DNA of 64,000 nucleotides, from the NCBI GenBank assembly GCA_028690665.1, contig JAQVAV010000011.1, positions 1 to 64,000 on the forward strand, in the 5' to 3' direction. Made by a program: the position numbers and the translations under genes. Of this stretch, positions 17,001 to 26,433 are shown one piece after another; position 1 is the stretch's first letter; each line of letters starts with the position of its first letter. The notes under the pieces are model-generated. The model saw only the letters and a program-made list of their open reading frames with translations, had not been told where the DNA came from and searched no databases. Origin of the DNA: Paludibacter sp. GTDB taxonomy: Bacteria; Bacteroidota; Bacteroidia; Bacteroidales; Paludibacteraceae.

Positions 17001-17278
17001 TAACTTTCTTCAATAGGAATAGTGTTGTCTGCGACATAACTTAGTCCTGAAGTGAAATCAGTAGCTGAAGTTTTTATACCTAATGCTGATTGAGCTATTA
17101 TTTGTGTTGAATTGTTTTTTGCCTGATAACTAATTGTGCCGTTTACTTCGTTCAATGTAACTTCAACTGCAATTCTTCCATTTGGTGAAGATAAGGTGAA
17201 GTTTCTTTCGGTAGCAAATAGTTGAATGTTGTAATATACAAACAGCAAACTTACTAAAACTAAAATTTTTTCTTTCAT
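14009..17278 (-). CDS. GH97 alpha-galactosidase-type enzyme with CBM, discoidin and T9SS tail
   Basis: The 1089-residue protein has a signal peptide, the GH97 N-terminal beta-sandwich (FTLSSPNGRIAVEV, LFRAYDDGIAYRY) and a TIM barrel (SGFSSWDWGGQDG, YTLDDGWDD, GTKIDFFDND, EAVYGGEQYF). Asp382 in KIDF and Glu437 fall at the positions and spacing of nucleophile and acid/base in retaining GH97 alpha-galactosidases, as recalled for BtGH97b. After the GH97 C-terminal sheet come a CBM35/CBM6-like domain (about 640-770), a CARDB-like sandwich, a divergent F5/8C domain (about 880-1010) and a T9SS sorting domain. It should act at the cell surface, removing alpha-galactose or possibly alpha-glucose. Sequence alone does not fix the sugar. 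Confidence 0.85.
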   Translation of the reverse strand: MKEKILVLVSLLFVYYNIQLFATERNFTLSSPNGRIAVEVTLNEVNGTISYQAKNNSTQIIAQSALGIKTSATDFTSGLSYVADNTIPIEESYQLPTGKIKNYSNKCNELNIELRKDAKSLHVLFRAYDDGIAYRYSIPGTGNLQILSELSEINIPTYQTCWGEKYSHDYSTLYPARTWAEASTIENNKMSVPVLVKSSTGSDNWCLITESANYGTYCGSNLMTGTTSETGHFYYQLYGSVNAVLPLETSWKTIIIGSLPAIVQSTMTENLNPPTELQDVSWIKSGFSSWDWGGQDGSTTKDINVIKGYIDLAYKMGWSYYTLDDGWDDAPYTLKEVVDYANSKGVKLFIWSHQNRFQNNIDDIRSTMLNWKKLGFAGTKIDFFDNDSQEMMSKYDNLLTVAGEIGLMINFHGCTKPSGTRRHWPHLITSEAVYGGEQYFFNHLATPANHNITLALTRNVIGPMDYTPTEFCRLDGIIRHLTTWSHQVALAVLYESGIQTMSDSHYNYIYNMSRTFLRNIPSSWDEISCLEANPDDYVTIARRKGNDWYIASISQNARTLNVPLNFLGEGNYTAQIYKDGTCPSDIAYEEQTVNKLSNLSVNIKATGGASIRISQNPISQPLNHVYEAENGILSNGASIETDNLGNCSNGKFLGFLGNGNIATFNNIAVDKAGKYNLNVYYISQETRNTYVKVNNMTKEIYSFNGNGFSWNSDGLAVKTIQVYLEAGNNTIELGNDNGYAVNIDRFEINPSEDYKNVKISVSSLPNSTDYTSSETVKVNLTNQSNVQLNNISVSYRINQGNLVTETVPTIQSGETLEYSFQQKADFSLVDVYNLEALVNIDMVNNIVGDITSTTFAHYSDSNETPINRVTNGGTIHSYSYQTNTNESADNLILGDNTKKWCDNTTRRPWVIMKLSGEYMVNRFIFRDCKTQETQLKNVDQYIISTSTKAPEENDWTEVVNISDCKIEDIKINNIIPTKALYVKFQTKIPDGDNAVRIYGFDIFGSLISGTNEEPYNKLNVYPSILNTGETLYVNNSGNGRISIYTTTGALIYSQDITMQARIKLNIPSGTYIVKIVDQHKKNVNLITVK

Positions 17279-17389
17279 ATAATTATAATTGTTTATTAGA
17301 TTTCACTAGAAATACAGCAGCAATCAGCTTGTTATATTTAATTTGTTTAATGATTATCTTTTAAAAAAATAATCTGAGTTGAAGTTGAA

Positions 17390-17422
17390 TATCCGCAGAT
17401 ATTTTTTAAATATCTGCGGATA
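17390..17422. repeat. Perfect 15-bp intercistronic hairpin
   Basis: TATCCGCAGATATTT and AAATATCTGCGGATA with a 3-nt loop, about 30 nt after the stop of the 685-codon gene and before the GH97 gene. No T-tract follows on the coding (minus) strand. It may be a leaky terminator or a stabilising 3' end. Confidence 0.7.
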
Positions 17423-17452
17423 AAAGTTATTATTTAAAATATAAATTTACTC

Positions 17453-19510
17453 TCATTTGATGAGTACTTTTCTCTCGATGCCTGCTACTTCTACAATGTA
17501 AAAGCCTTTTTTCAGATTAATTTCTGTTGTACCTATATTGCATCGACCTGTAGCTATCAGTTGACCAGAAACAGAGTAAACAAAATAATTGGTACTACGC
17601 GCTGAAGTTAAAGAAAGAATGCCTGAACGGATTGAGATTAGTACAGATTCGTTCTTGTCTGTAAGATTATTTTCAGATGTTGATATGTTGTTTCCATACA
17701 ACTGCCATTGAACTAGCTGAACATCACTACTTCCTGCATTATCGGTAACATTTAATCGGTACTGAGAGTAAGCTGTTGTGTTAGGAATTGTATACATTAA
17801 AGTAGCACCGCGTACTGGAAATTTCATGTTTGATTTTGTATCCAGAATGTCCCATGAAGAACCGTCATTAGAGGCTAGTAACTCCCAATCTTTTGGATTT
17901 CTATCCGTGTTTCCATCTCTGGTTGTAAGAGAGTAGCGGTTAACGGTTGCTGTTGCCTCTCCCATGTCGTAATTTAACCAAAAAGATTTTGTTCCAGTAG
18001 CTGTATATCTTGTATTAATCATTTTATCGAACGCTTTTGCAAAACCTTCTTCTCCATTATTTCCCCAACCCGGAGCACTAGCCGAAATAGTATTTGCTTG
18101 CTCATCTTTAAGATCATTAGGGAAATTTTGAGATGCGCTAATATACGGTGCTCCAAATAGTTGCCATTCAGCTATTTCAACTTCAGGTGTTCCACTAGCT
18201 GTTAAACGATAGTATTTTGCCGCTTTGTCAGTATTGTCAAATAGATAACTGGTTTGGCAAAGACGAAAATTTAATGTTTTGATTGTTTTATCCAGATTGT
18301 TAATTATATTCCAATTAGAACCATCTATTGAATATTCCACATTCCAGCTATCCATAACATTTTGATTTGTTGAAGCGATGGCAAATCCGGTTAAAATAAT
18401 TGGATAAGGTAATTCAGCGACTATTTGAGTTGAAGATTGTCCAGTTGCAGTATAAACGGTTAATTCGTCATTGTCATTAAGCGCTTCTAAGTTGCTTCCG
18501 CCAGAGAGTGTTGAAATATCGGTATAATCAAAACCTGAAGCCAGTTGCTCAATACCAGGGTTTGTTAATGTTTCATGCGATTTAATAATTTCTATTTTAT
18601 CTATATTGGGAGCCCAACCTGCTTGTGCACCAATTATTAAATTATCTCCGGATTCCATGTAAACTGCTACCGTTTTTTTGTTTGTGCCCGGTTTTTTACC
18701 GGCATCAATATCGCTCTGATTGTTTCCTTCCCAACTATCGGTAGTTTTGGTTATCACTACATTTGTATTTATTTTATTACCGCTCTTGATGTAAAAACTA
18801 CGATTTTCAGTACTTGAATAAAAAACGCTTACATCATAAGTGCCAGTAGCTGGAATTGAGATAGAATTAAATTGGATGTACGAGTTATTTTCATAATACA
18901 TATCTTTGACACCAGCTCCCCCTGAGAACCGACTCCAATCTGTTCCATTGTAAACGGTAGAATTATTAACTACATCAGCATTTTCAGCCTCGAATTCTAT
19001 TTTTGTGATTTGTTCTTCGGGTTCTGTAATTGTTGTCGATGATGTTTTCACGGTTATTTTGTCAAACTCCGGAGACTCAATAGTCTTATAAGCTTGCAGA
19101 CGAATAGTATTGTTTCCAGCGTTCAAATATACGGGAATTGTAAGGGTTTTTGTATTTGCAATGCTCCAATCGTTAGTCAAGTCTGAGAACTCGACAGGCG
19201 TATAAATCTGGTTGTTTACGGCGATTGCGGCCCAACGAGTTTCGGTTGTCAGGTATGAAAACGTTAAATCGTATGTGCCTTCTGTTTCAATGTCGATGAT
19301 AAAATCAGCATAAGACCCCCATGCCGAGTTTAATCCGATAACATCTACAGTTCCGCTGCCAGCATCGCGTGGCATAGTATATGCGGATGTTGCCGCGTCT
19401 GATTCAGTTTCAAATGTTTTGGGTAATACATCTGCTGCGATCAAAATAAATGAAGGAAATAATCCAAATAGGATTAGAGTAAATTTTTGTAATGTAGAAA
19501 ATCTTTTCAT
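17453..19510 (-). CDS. Secreted carbohydrate-binding protein: two CBM35-like, two discoidin domains, T9SS
   Basis: The 685-residue protein has a signal peptide ending near FILIAADV and no catalytic domain that I can see. Two CBM35/CBM6-like sandwiches come first (about 30-155 and 165-310; the second has FEAENADVVNNSTVYNG and INIDKIEII-like ends such as APNIDKIEII). Two F5/8C modules follow (about 325-460 and 465-605, with DSWNVEYSIDGSNW and PKDWELLASNDGSSWDILD). A T9SS tail (SISVRS-type strand, then GFYIVEVAGIERKVLIK) ends it. It is probably a surface glycan-capture protein. The position between SGNH and GH97 genes supports a role in holding the same substrate. Confidence 0.8.
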   Translation of the reverse strand: MKRFSTLQKFTLILFGLFPSFILIAADVLPKTFETESDAATSAYTMPRDAGSGTVDVIGLNSAWGSYADFIIDIETEGTYDLTFSYLTTETRWAAIAVNNQIYTPVEFSDLTNDWSIANTKTLTIPVYLNAGNNTIRLQAYKTIESPEFDKITVKTSSTTITEPEEQITKIEFEAENADVVNNSTVYNGTDWSRFSGGAGVKDMYYENNSYIQFNSISIPATGTYDVSVFYSSTENRSFYIKSGNKINTNVVITKTTDSWEGNNQSDIDAGKKPGTNKKTVAVYMESGDNLIIGAQAGWAPNIDKIEIIKSHETLTNPGIEQLASGFDYTDISTLSGGSNLEALNDNDELTVYTATGQSSTQIVAELPYPIILTGFAIASTNQNVMDSWNVEYSIDGSNWNIINNLDKTIKTLNFRLCQTSYLFDNTDKAAKYYRLTASGTPEVEIAEWQLFGAPYISASQNFPNDLKDEQANTISASAPGWGNNGEEGFAKAFDKMINTRYTATGTKSFWLNYDMGEATATVNRYSLTTRDGNTDRNPKDWELLASNDGSSWDILDTKSNMKFPVRGATLMYTIPNTTAYSQYRLNVTDNAGSSDVQLVQWQLYGNNISTSENNLTDKNESVLISIRSGILSLTSARSTNYFVYSVSGQLIATGRCNIGTTEINLKKGFYIVEVAGIERKVLIK

Positions 19511-19570
19511 GACTGTTTAAATTTAAAGATTAATGTTTTGATATCCTTTACTATAATAAAATTATTAACT

Positions 19571-19620
19571 ATTAAAAGGCAATAAGAGTGACAGTGTTTT
19601 CCTCTTATTACCCTTTTAAT
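19571..19620. repeat. Intercistronic hairpin (about 17 bp, one bulge)
   Basis: ATTAAAAGG...AATAAGAG pairs with CTCTTATT...CCTTTTAAT. It lies in the 120-nt gap between the two neighbouring minus-strand genes, just after the stop of the esterase gene. Confidence 0.65.
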
Positions 19621-19630
19621 TTCTCTGTTG

Positions 19631-22600
19631 CTAAAGAATCACTTTTATTCTTTTGTTATTTATTTTAACGATGTATATTTTTTCTGAGCCAGAAAAAGAA
19701 CTATGCATTCCAGGCTCGAGTTTACCGGTTGCTTGTAAAATGCCTAATAAATTGTAAATAGAATAATTAGCTTCTTTATCACAACCCAATTTTAATTTAC
19801 CGCCGGCAGAACTTATTGATATATTTCCATCAAAATTAATTTCGCCCACTTTTGAAGAAGTATCCTCAAATAGTTGCCATTTACTAAACTGAAAATCGCC
19901 TGAACCGTTATTTTCTAAAATATTCAGTCTAAAGTATTTATATGTTGTATTGCAAATGACAGGGAATTCGAGTGTATTTAATTCCATGAAGAAATTTTGA
20001 TTAGTTTGTGTGTCAATGTTGTCCCAACTAACTCCATCGTTTGATCCTAAAAGCTCCCAGGCTTTCAGATTTCTTTCAATAATATTAATTGCACCCGTTA
20101 CAGAATAACTTCTTAAACGAATAGGTTTTGAAGATTCGTATTGTACCCAACCATTTGAATGTCCGGTTACGCAATATTTCTCAGATATATTATTGTTTAT
20201 TAGTTTGTCAACGGTTTCTACTAATCCACCTCCTTGATATCCGGCATATTGTCCTGTGATAGTTCCTCCGTTTCCTGTAACCGATGTTACCATCGTATTA
20301 TTCATACCAAATAATTGGAATTCAGAAAGCGTAAGCCCTGTTCCACCATTGTTTGCTTTGAAAAGCATCCGGTAGAATTTGTATGCTGGTAACAATCCTG
20401 CATTTGCAGAACTATGATCCTGGATAAATACCTGATACATGCTTGTTTCTGTTGGAAATTGAAATATCTGATTTGTTCGGGTGTCAATATCATTCCATGT
20501 TGTACCATCTGTTGACCCCTGAAATATCCATGATTTTGGAGTATTTAAAGAGCTTCCCGATCCGGTAGTAATAGAATAGCCTGTTGCTTTGAAATCCTCA
20601 GGTAATTCAAATTGGAATGACATATCTGCGGTGTAAGTTCCGAAATTAACCTCAGTCGATAAATCGTTATCGAATAAGTTCGAAACATTTACATTGACAG
20701 ATGATGATGAATGTACCGCATAATCTGTTCTGTCGAACGAATAAAGATTCGAAATATAGGCTGGATTCATGTATGGATTAGAAGCACCTGGTTTAAGTAC
20801 TTTGTAAATCGTATTGGCTATCAACGTTGTTCCGCGTACGTCAGGATGTACATAATCATAAGTTTGATATACTTTACCCTCGGATTGAGTATGTAAATCT
20901 ATTACAGTAGCTCCTGTTTGTTGAGCTACTTGATCTATCATTGGAATAATTTCTGTCGTAACAGTTTTATCTACAATTGGCATAGTGCTATTCCAAGAGG
21001 TAATGGGATAACAAGTAAATACTTTTACATCAGGATTAACCGCTTTGAACGAATTAATAAAGTCTACATAATCTGTTACAAAATTTGCCTTAAGTGTCCA
21101 GTTACTTGGATTTGAATCATTTGTACCTAATTTTACAACTATAATATCCGGTTTGAAAGCTAAAGCTGTAGAATATGCAGGCAAATTCCAATAAGGGTTT
21201 GAGCTGCCTTTAAGTAGTGTAGCTCCACCGACTCCTAAGTTTTGAACCGTATAATCACTTCCAAGAAGATTCTGCAGAATAGCTGGATACCTTTCTTCTG
21301 GTGAAATTTTATCTAAACGTGCACCAGCAGTAATACTATTACCAATACATGCAACTCTAATAAGTTTACCTGATGTTTCTTGCCCCATCAACTGCCATTT
21401 AGCAAATTGAAAAGTAGATGTACCTTGTATTTCAGAAATATTTAACCGGAATCTCGAGTATGACTTATCGGTTTGGACAGGATATTCCATTGTATGAAAT
21501 TGAGCCACAAAGTCTTGATTGACTTGCGTATCAAGTGTAATCCAACTTTGAGTCTGGTTATCATACCCCTGAAGTGTCCATGATTTTGGATCTCGTTCAT
21601 AAAGGGCTCCACAACGTGTCAGCGAATATCCGGTTAATTTCACCATCGTAGAAGAACTGTACTCTATCCAACCTGCACTTTGATCCACAACACAATATTT
21701 TGTAGAAATTGAATTGTCAATCAAATTGTCTACGGTCTCAACGTAACCATTTTGATTATATCCGGCATATTGTCCACTAATCACACCTCCATTACCAGTT
21801 ATATTGGTAACAAATTGCGTTGGGAAACCAAATAATTGCCATTCAGACATTTCCAGATCACTTCCACCATTGTTCTCTGAGAACCTGATACGTATATATT
21901 TATATGCTGTGGCTGTTTCCTTGTTTGTTGGAAGTGCTATCTCAAATAGATTGGTCTCGTTTGGGTGCAGATAAGAAACATCTGTTTTTGATTCGATATC
22001 TGTCCAAGCTGTGCCATCGGTTGAACCTTGAATTGTCCATGATTTTGGAGCATTGATTGGAGACTCACCTGCAGAGATTGCATATCCGGTTAACTTGAAT
22101 AATTCAGGCAATTCAACTTCGATCCATGTATCAGGAGTAAATGTTCCACCGGTAAATATGGTACTTAATTTATTGTCTATTAAATTATTTAAATTATTTT
22201 GAGTAAATGTGCCGGATGATGTTATTGATGTTGCTTTGTCTGTCCAGTCAAATGAACTGACTTGAGAATAAAGATCTGCAGGAATAACGTGTGCCGGTTC
22301 AATTGCGTGGCAAACCACATGAGCCATTACAGTTGTTCCTTTCTTATTTGGATGAACATTATCATACAAATATGTTTGTTTCCCTTCCAGTGGTGTATAG
22401 AGGTCAATAACCTCAACATTGGTTAGTTGAGCTATTTGATCTATCATTGGTAAAATTTCATCATGAATAACAGTTCCGTCAATATTCATTGTATTGGGAT
22501 ATGCCGGGAGTGGTTTGCAAATCAAGATACGAGGTGAACTGCTAAGATTTTTAAATGAATTGATAAAATCGACATAATCATTTACGAAATCGCTTTTGTA

Positions 22601-24286
22601 TTGCCAATTACTTGGTTTTGAGTCGTTTGTTCCGAGTTTTATAACTACAACATCCGGTTCCCAACTCTTAACCTCAGTGTATTTACTTTCGTTCCAATAA
22701 GGATAATCACCTTTCTTTAGTAAAGTGCGTCCACTAATGCCATAGTTCCGGACAGAATAACCATCTCCCAAGTAGCCTTGAAGCAGAGAAGGATATTTTT
22801 GACTCTCGGGCAAAGCAATGTTTTCTGTTATACTATTACCGATACAAGCGACTTTTACTTTTGGTGCTTCGTTTGTCAGTTCAAACCAATCATAATGACC
22901 TGTTGTACTATCGAACAATGCTTTTCCACCTCTTGAAAATACTACGTAAAAATCGTGTATCCCAGAAACAGGAACAATAGGACATTCAAATTCTTTCCAT
23001 TTATCATTTCCAAGAAAATCATTCCCTTTTAGAAACTCGTAACGTCCCAGAAAGGTACCTCCCTCAAGTTCTTTCTGGCTTTGATTGTTGAAATCTCCGG
23101 TTACAGTCCTGTTCGGATCTTGTTCATTAATGATTTTTCTGTCTATCCAAAACTCAACGGTTCCACCTCTTATTTCCGCATGATAGAAACGAATCAGATT
23201 TGTAAATGTACCAAAATCTATATTCTTATATACTGCAAAATTTGTATTCCATGCATAAACGAGCCCGTTATTTCCATCATTACCAACGCTTTTTGATTGA
23301 AAGTCAGATATAACGAAAGATTGTCCGGTACTATTTTTATATGTATTATAAATCGCATCGGCATTTTCTGCTTCTATACGTAACGTTCTTGACTGAGGCG
23401 TTCCTGTAACAGTAATATTATAAACTAAAGAAACATCCCCAGCTGCTCTACTTGATGTACATTTTACAGTTGCCGTTCCTGGCTTCATTGCCAGAACAGT
23501 TCCATTATCTACCGTTAGAACTCCCTTAGAACTTTCTGATACAACTGTCCAAATCAAATCTTGCGTAGAAGCTGTAATTGGAGTAAACGAGTATTTAAGA
23601 TTATAGGAACCTATGGAAACCTGAAGTGTTGTTTCATTTGATGAAAGAGACTGAACTTCGTTGTTAAGAGTCCGGTGTAAATCTATATAATATAATCCGC
23701 CAACAGTTTTGGTAGTACCTGACTTGCCACCAACCCGGAATAAGACATATAAATTATGCTTGCCGCCAATGGGATTGATCGAAATTTTATGTTTTTCCCA
23801 TCTGCTCCAATTTCCTTCTTCGGCATACCAATGCTGATAACTGCCTAAGAATTTACCTTTTGATAACTCTGTGACATTTCGAGGAGACGATTCGTCAGGA
23901 TGACTACCGGCATTGAAGAAATCATCATACCGAATAGTTTCAGTTCGGTCAACCCAGAACTCTACGATTGCACCTCTAGGGACATTTCGAACAAAAGTCA
24001 ATGAATCGGTTAATGTTCCGAAATCAACGTTTTCAAACTTCAAAAAGCAATTATTCCAAGCGTAGTTAACTCCTTGTGTAACTCCATCTTCGACAGGTAT
24101 TACATAATTAGTTCCGGAACTTTGGACTTGTATTATATTCGATGCACCCCAGTGATAATAATCGGATAATACGTTAGCGTCTTTTGCCCAAATTCTATGA
24201 GAATCTGTAGTTTGTGCATTAGCAAGACCAATAATCAGACTCAGAATAGCTATTAGGAGCTTTTTTTGAAAAAAAAATCTTTTCAT
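19631..24286 (-). CDS. Two-headed SGNH esterase with CBM, Big and four discoidin domains, T9SS
   Basis: The 1551-residue protein begins with a signal peptide (cleavage near ANAQ), a CBM6-like region (about 25-205), a Big_2 repeat (about 210-290) and a second CBM6-like region (about 300-470). A unit of SGNH hydrolase plus two F5/8C modules then occurs twice: SGNH1 about 475-665 and SGNH2 about 970-1165. Both copies keep block I CIGNSIT, a Gly block (YGISGRT, LGVGGAT), block III KLGTNDS and block V Asp-x-x-His (YDNVHPN, YDYVHPD), so both look active. A T9SS tail ends the protein. SGNH enzymes of this type usually remove O-acetyl or other acyl groups from glycans. Substrate positions cannot be told from sequence. 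Confidence 0.85.
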   Translation of the reverse strand: MKRFFFQKKLLIAILSLIIGLANAQTTDSHRIWAKDANVLSDYYHWGASNIIQVQSSGTNYVIPVEDGVTQGVNYAWNNCFLKFENVDFGTLTDSLTFVRNVPRGAIVEFWVDRTETIRYDDFFNAGSHPDESSPRNVTELSKGKFLGSYQHWYAEEGNWSRWEKHKISINPIGGKHNLYVLFRVGGKSGTTKTVGGLYYIDLHRTLNNEVQSLSSNETTLQVSIGSYNLKYSFTPITASTQDLIWTVVSESSKGVLTVDNGTVLAMKPGTATVKCTSSRAAGDVSLVYNITVTGTPQSRTLRIEAENADAIYNTYKNSTGQSFVISDFQSKSVGNDGNNGLVYAWNTNFAVYKNIDFGTFTNLIRFYHAEIRGGTVEFWIDRKIINEQDPNRTVTGDFNNQSQKELEGGTFLGRYEFLKGNDFLGNDKWKEFECPIVPVSGIHDFYVVFSRGGKALFDSTTGHYDWFELTNEAPKVKVACIGNSITENIALPESQKYPSLLQGYLGDGYSVRNYGISGRTLLKKGDYPYWNESKYTEVKSWEPDVVVIKLGTNDSKPSNWQYKSDFVNDYVDFINSFKNLSSSPRILICKPLPAYPNTMNIDGTVIHDEILPMIDQIAQLTNVEVIDLYTPLEGKQTYLYDNVHPNKKGTTVMAHVVCHAIEPAHVIPADLYSQVSSFDWTDKATSITSSGTFTQNNLNNLIDNKLSTIFTGGTFTPDTWIEVELPELFKLTGYAISAGESPINAPKSWTIQGSTDGTAWTDIESKTDVSYLHPNETNLFEIALPTNKETATAYKYIRIRFSENNGGSDLEMSEWQLFGFPTQFVTNITGNGGVISGQYAGYNQNGYVETVDNLIDNSISTKYCVVDQSAGWIEYSSSTMVKLTGYSLTRCGALYERDPKSWTLQGYDNQTQSWITLDTQVNQDFVAQFHTMEYPVQTDKSYSRFRLNISEIQGTSTFQFAKWQLMGQETSGKLIRVACIGNSITAGARLDKISPEERYPAILQNLLGSDYTVQNLGVGGATLLKGSSNPYWNLPAYSTALAFKPDIIVVKLGTNDSNPSNWTLKANFVTDYVDFINSFKAVNPDVKVFTCYPITSWNSTMPIVDKTVTTEIIPMIDQVAQQTGATVIDLHTQSEGKVYQTYDYVHPDVRGTTLIANTIYKVLKPGASNPYMNPAYISNLYSFDRTDYAVHSSSSVNVNVSNLFDNDLSTEVNFGTYTADMSFQFELPEDFKATGYSITTGSGSSLNTPKSWIFQGSTDGTTWNDIDTRTNQIFQFPTETSMYQVFIQDHSSANAGLLPAYKFYRMLFKANNGGTGLTLSEFQLFGMNNTMVTSVTGNGGTITGQYAGYQGGGLVETVDKLINNNISEKYCVTGHSNGWVQYESSKPIRLRSYSVTGAINIIERNLKAWELLGSNDGVSWDNIDTQTNQNFFMELNTLEFPVICNTTYKYFRLNILENNGSGDFQFSKWQLFEDTSSKVGEINFDGNISISSAGGKLKLGCDKEANYSIYNLLGILQATGKLEPGMHSSFSGSEKIYIVKINNKRIKVIL

Positions 24287-24358
24287 AATGTTGAATTATT
24301 CTATTAATGTCGTTTGTTTTTTTGAAATATTAAATTTTATATGAATAAATATTTGTTT

Positions 24359-24411
24359 TCACAAAGATGTAAACAGTAATTTCTTGAATGAATTCTTTTA
24401 CATCTTTGTGA
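24359..24411. repeat. Perfect 15-bp intercistronic hairpin with long loop
   Basis: TCACAAAGATGTAAA pairs with TTTACATCTTTGTGA across 23 nt. It lies 12 nt after the stop of the 657-codon gene, before the esterase gene. A T-tract follows on the plus strand only. Confidence 0.65.
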
Positions 24412-24422
24412 GTTTTTATATA

Positions 24423-26396
24423 TTACTTCTTCATTATTTTCAAAGTTTTAATATTATCATTTGATTTTATCCTGACCATATACACTCCGGTATTCCATTC
24501 AGAACTATTTACCTTGATTTCAAAACTGTTAATATCGTTTTGTTTATATATTACTCGTCCGGCTAAATCGGTAATTGTTATATTTTCCAAAATTGAGTTG
24601 GAATATAAATTAAATTTTTCTGAAATTGGATTTTTGTAATTCAGATTCAGTTTCGTGGTTACTGTCTCTGTAGATACGCCTGTTACATTTACTGTGATTT
24701 CAGTGAAGACATTGCTGTCTGCATCAGATGTTACTTTTACTTTGGCCGTTCCGGTGTTGATTGCTGTGATTTTTCCATTTTGATCAATGGTAATATTGTC
24801 ACTGCCTTCTGTAATTGACCATGTAACATTACTGTCATATACAACTTCCGGATTTAGTGTCAGAGTGATCGTTTCTTCGTCTCCAACTTCCATATTAACA
24901 GTGCTTTTAGATGGTGTGATACTATATATATTGGCTATTTTTCTATTTAGTTCAAACCAATCCCAGTGTCCAACAGTCCTATTATAAATCATATTGTCGT
25001 TTGTATAGCTACTAGTATTGCTTTCTCTTCCTCCTCGAAGAAATACTACGTACAAATCATGTATTCCTGAAACAGGTACTATTGGTAGTTTGAATTCAGT
25101 CCATTTGTCATTGCCGCGGAAAGTTTCATCATGTAAGAAATCATATCTTCCTAAAAAGACTCCTCCGTCAAGTTCTTTGCCACTGACATTGTTATAATCA
25201 TTACTTGCATCCGTAACTCTTATGGCTGGTTGTCTTTCATTAATAATTTCTCTATCTAACCAGAATTCGACCGCTGCACCTCTAATATCTGCATGATAAA
25301 ATTTTAGAGTATCGGTAAAACTTCCGAAGTCAATATTTTTGTAAATAGCAAAGTTCGTGTTCCAAGCATATACCAAGCCACTATTTCCGTCGTTTCCAAC
25401 TCCTTTTGATTGAAAATCTGCTTTTTCGAACGCTTGACCGCCATTAGCTTGAAAAGTGTTGTAAATCGTGTCGGCATTTTCAGCTTCAATTCGCAGATCC
25501 GATACAGTCGAAGTTCCAACAACTGTAATGTTATAAGTTAAAGAAACATCACCGACAGCTCTGCTTGATGTACACTTCACAGTTGCTGTTCCCGGTTTCA
25601 TTGCAATGACAGTACCATTGCCAACGCTTACTACATCTTTCCCCGATTCTACTGTCCAAACTAAATCATTGGCAGAAGCAGAAACCGGAGTAACAGTATA
25701 TTGTAAAGCGTGTTTTCCAATGGCTAATTGTAGTGTCGTTTCAGTAGAAGAAAGTGATGTAGCTTCATCTCCAAGCGTTCTATGAAGATCCATATAATAC
25801 ATACCTCCTAAATATTGTCGCGGGCCGGATTTTCCGCCAGTTCTGAAGAGAACATACAGATTATGTTTGCCACCAGTCGGGTTGATGGCAATCTTGATTT
25901 TTTCCCATCTCATATTGAAACTGTAGTGATACCAATGCTGATAACTGCCTAAGAATTTACCTTTGGACAATTCAATCACATCTCCCGGAGAAGATTGATC
26001 GACATAAGAACCTTCTCTATAAAAATCATCGTAACGGGTTGTTTCTTCTCTGTCAATCCAAAATTCGACTACTGCACCTCTTGGTATATTGCGGACAAAA
26101 GTTATAGAATCGGTAAGTGTTCCGAAATCTACATTTTCAAATTTTAGAAAACAATTATTAAAGATATTATTGACACCGTCTGTAACAGATTCTAAGTAGT
26201 TACTTGGAATACTAAAATTTGTACTTCCATTTGCTACAACACCTATTCCTGTACCCCAATGGTAATAGTCTTCTAAGAAATCAGCATCTTTAGCCCAAAT
26301 ACGATAAGAGTCTGTTGTCTGAGCATTCACATTTCCGATAAGTAGGCAACTGAAAAGTCCGGCAGTTACGCATTTAAGTAAATAATTTTTTTTCAT
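24423..26396 (-). CDS. CBM/Big surface protein related to the two-headed esterase, no catalytic domain
   Basis: The ATG at 26396 (MKKNYLLKCV) is chosen over the upstream TTG at 26405. The 657-residue product repeats the N-terminal plan of the neighbouring esterase very closely: ESVTDGVNN, FNNCFLKFENVDFGTLTDS, VEFWIDREETTRYDDFY, LSKGKFLGSYQHWY and GGKHNLYVLFR, then a Big_2 repeat, a second CBM6-like unit, another Big_2 repeat (about 500-580) and a T9SS tail (TGVYMVRIKSNDNIKTLKIMKK). It lacks the SGNH domains. The two genes must come from a tandem duplication in which one copy gained or lost the esterase half. A surface glycan-binding role is likely. Confidence 0.8.
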   Translation of the reverse strand: MKKNYLLKCVTAGLFSCLLIGNVNAQTTDSYRIWAKDADFLEDYYHWGTGIGVVANGSTNFSIPSNYLESVTDGVNNIFNNCFLKFENVDFGTLTDSITFVRNIPRGAVVEFWIDREETTRYDDFYREGSYVDQSSPGDVIELSKGKFLGSYQHWYHYSFNMRWEKIKIAINPTGGKHNLYVLFRTGGKSGPRQYLGGMYYMDLHRTLGDEATSLSSTETTLQLAIGKHALQYTVTPVSASANDLVWTVESGKDVVSVGNGTVIAMKPGTATVKCTSSRAVGDVSLTYNITVVGTSTVSDLRIEAENADTIYNTFQANGGQAFEKADFQSKGVGNDGNSGLVYAWNTNFAIYKNIDFGSFTDTLKFYHADIRGAAVEFWLDREIINERQPAIRVTDASNDYNNVSGKELDGGVFLGRYDFLHDETFRGNDKWTEFKLPIVPVSGIHDLYVVFLRGGRESNTSSYTNDNMIYNRTVGHWDWFELNRKIANIYSITPSKSTVNMEVGDEETITLTLNPEVVYDSNVTWSITEGSDNITIDQNGKITAINTGTAKVKVTSDADSNVFTEITVNVTGVSTETVTTKLNLNYKNPISEKFNLYSNSILENITITDLAGRVIYKQNDINSFEIKVNSSEWNTGVYMVRIKSNDNIKTLKIMKK

Positions 26397-26433
26397 GATA
26401 ATCAATTTTAAAATATGGTTAATAAAATGTTAT

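Noticed and set aside
14009-17278. SusB-type inverting alpha-glucosidase
   Set aside because: The barrel has Asp at KIDF and Glu in GGEQYF, the pattern of the retaining branch rather than the SusB glutamates.
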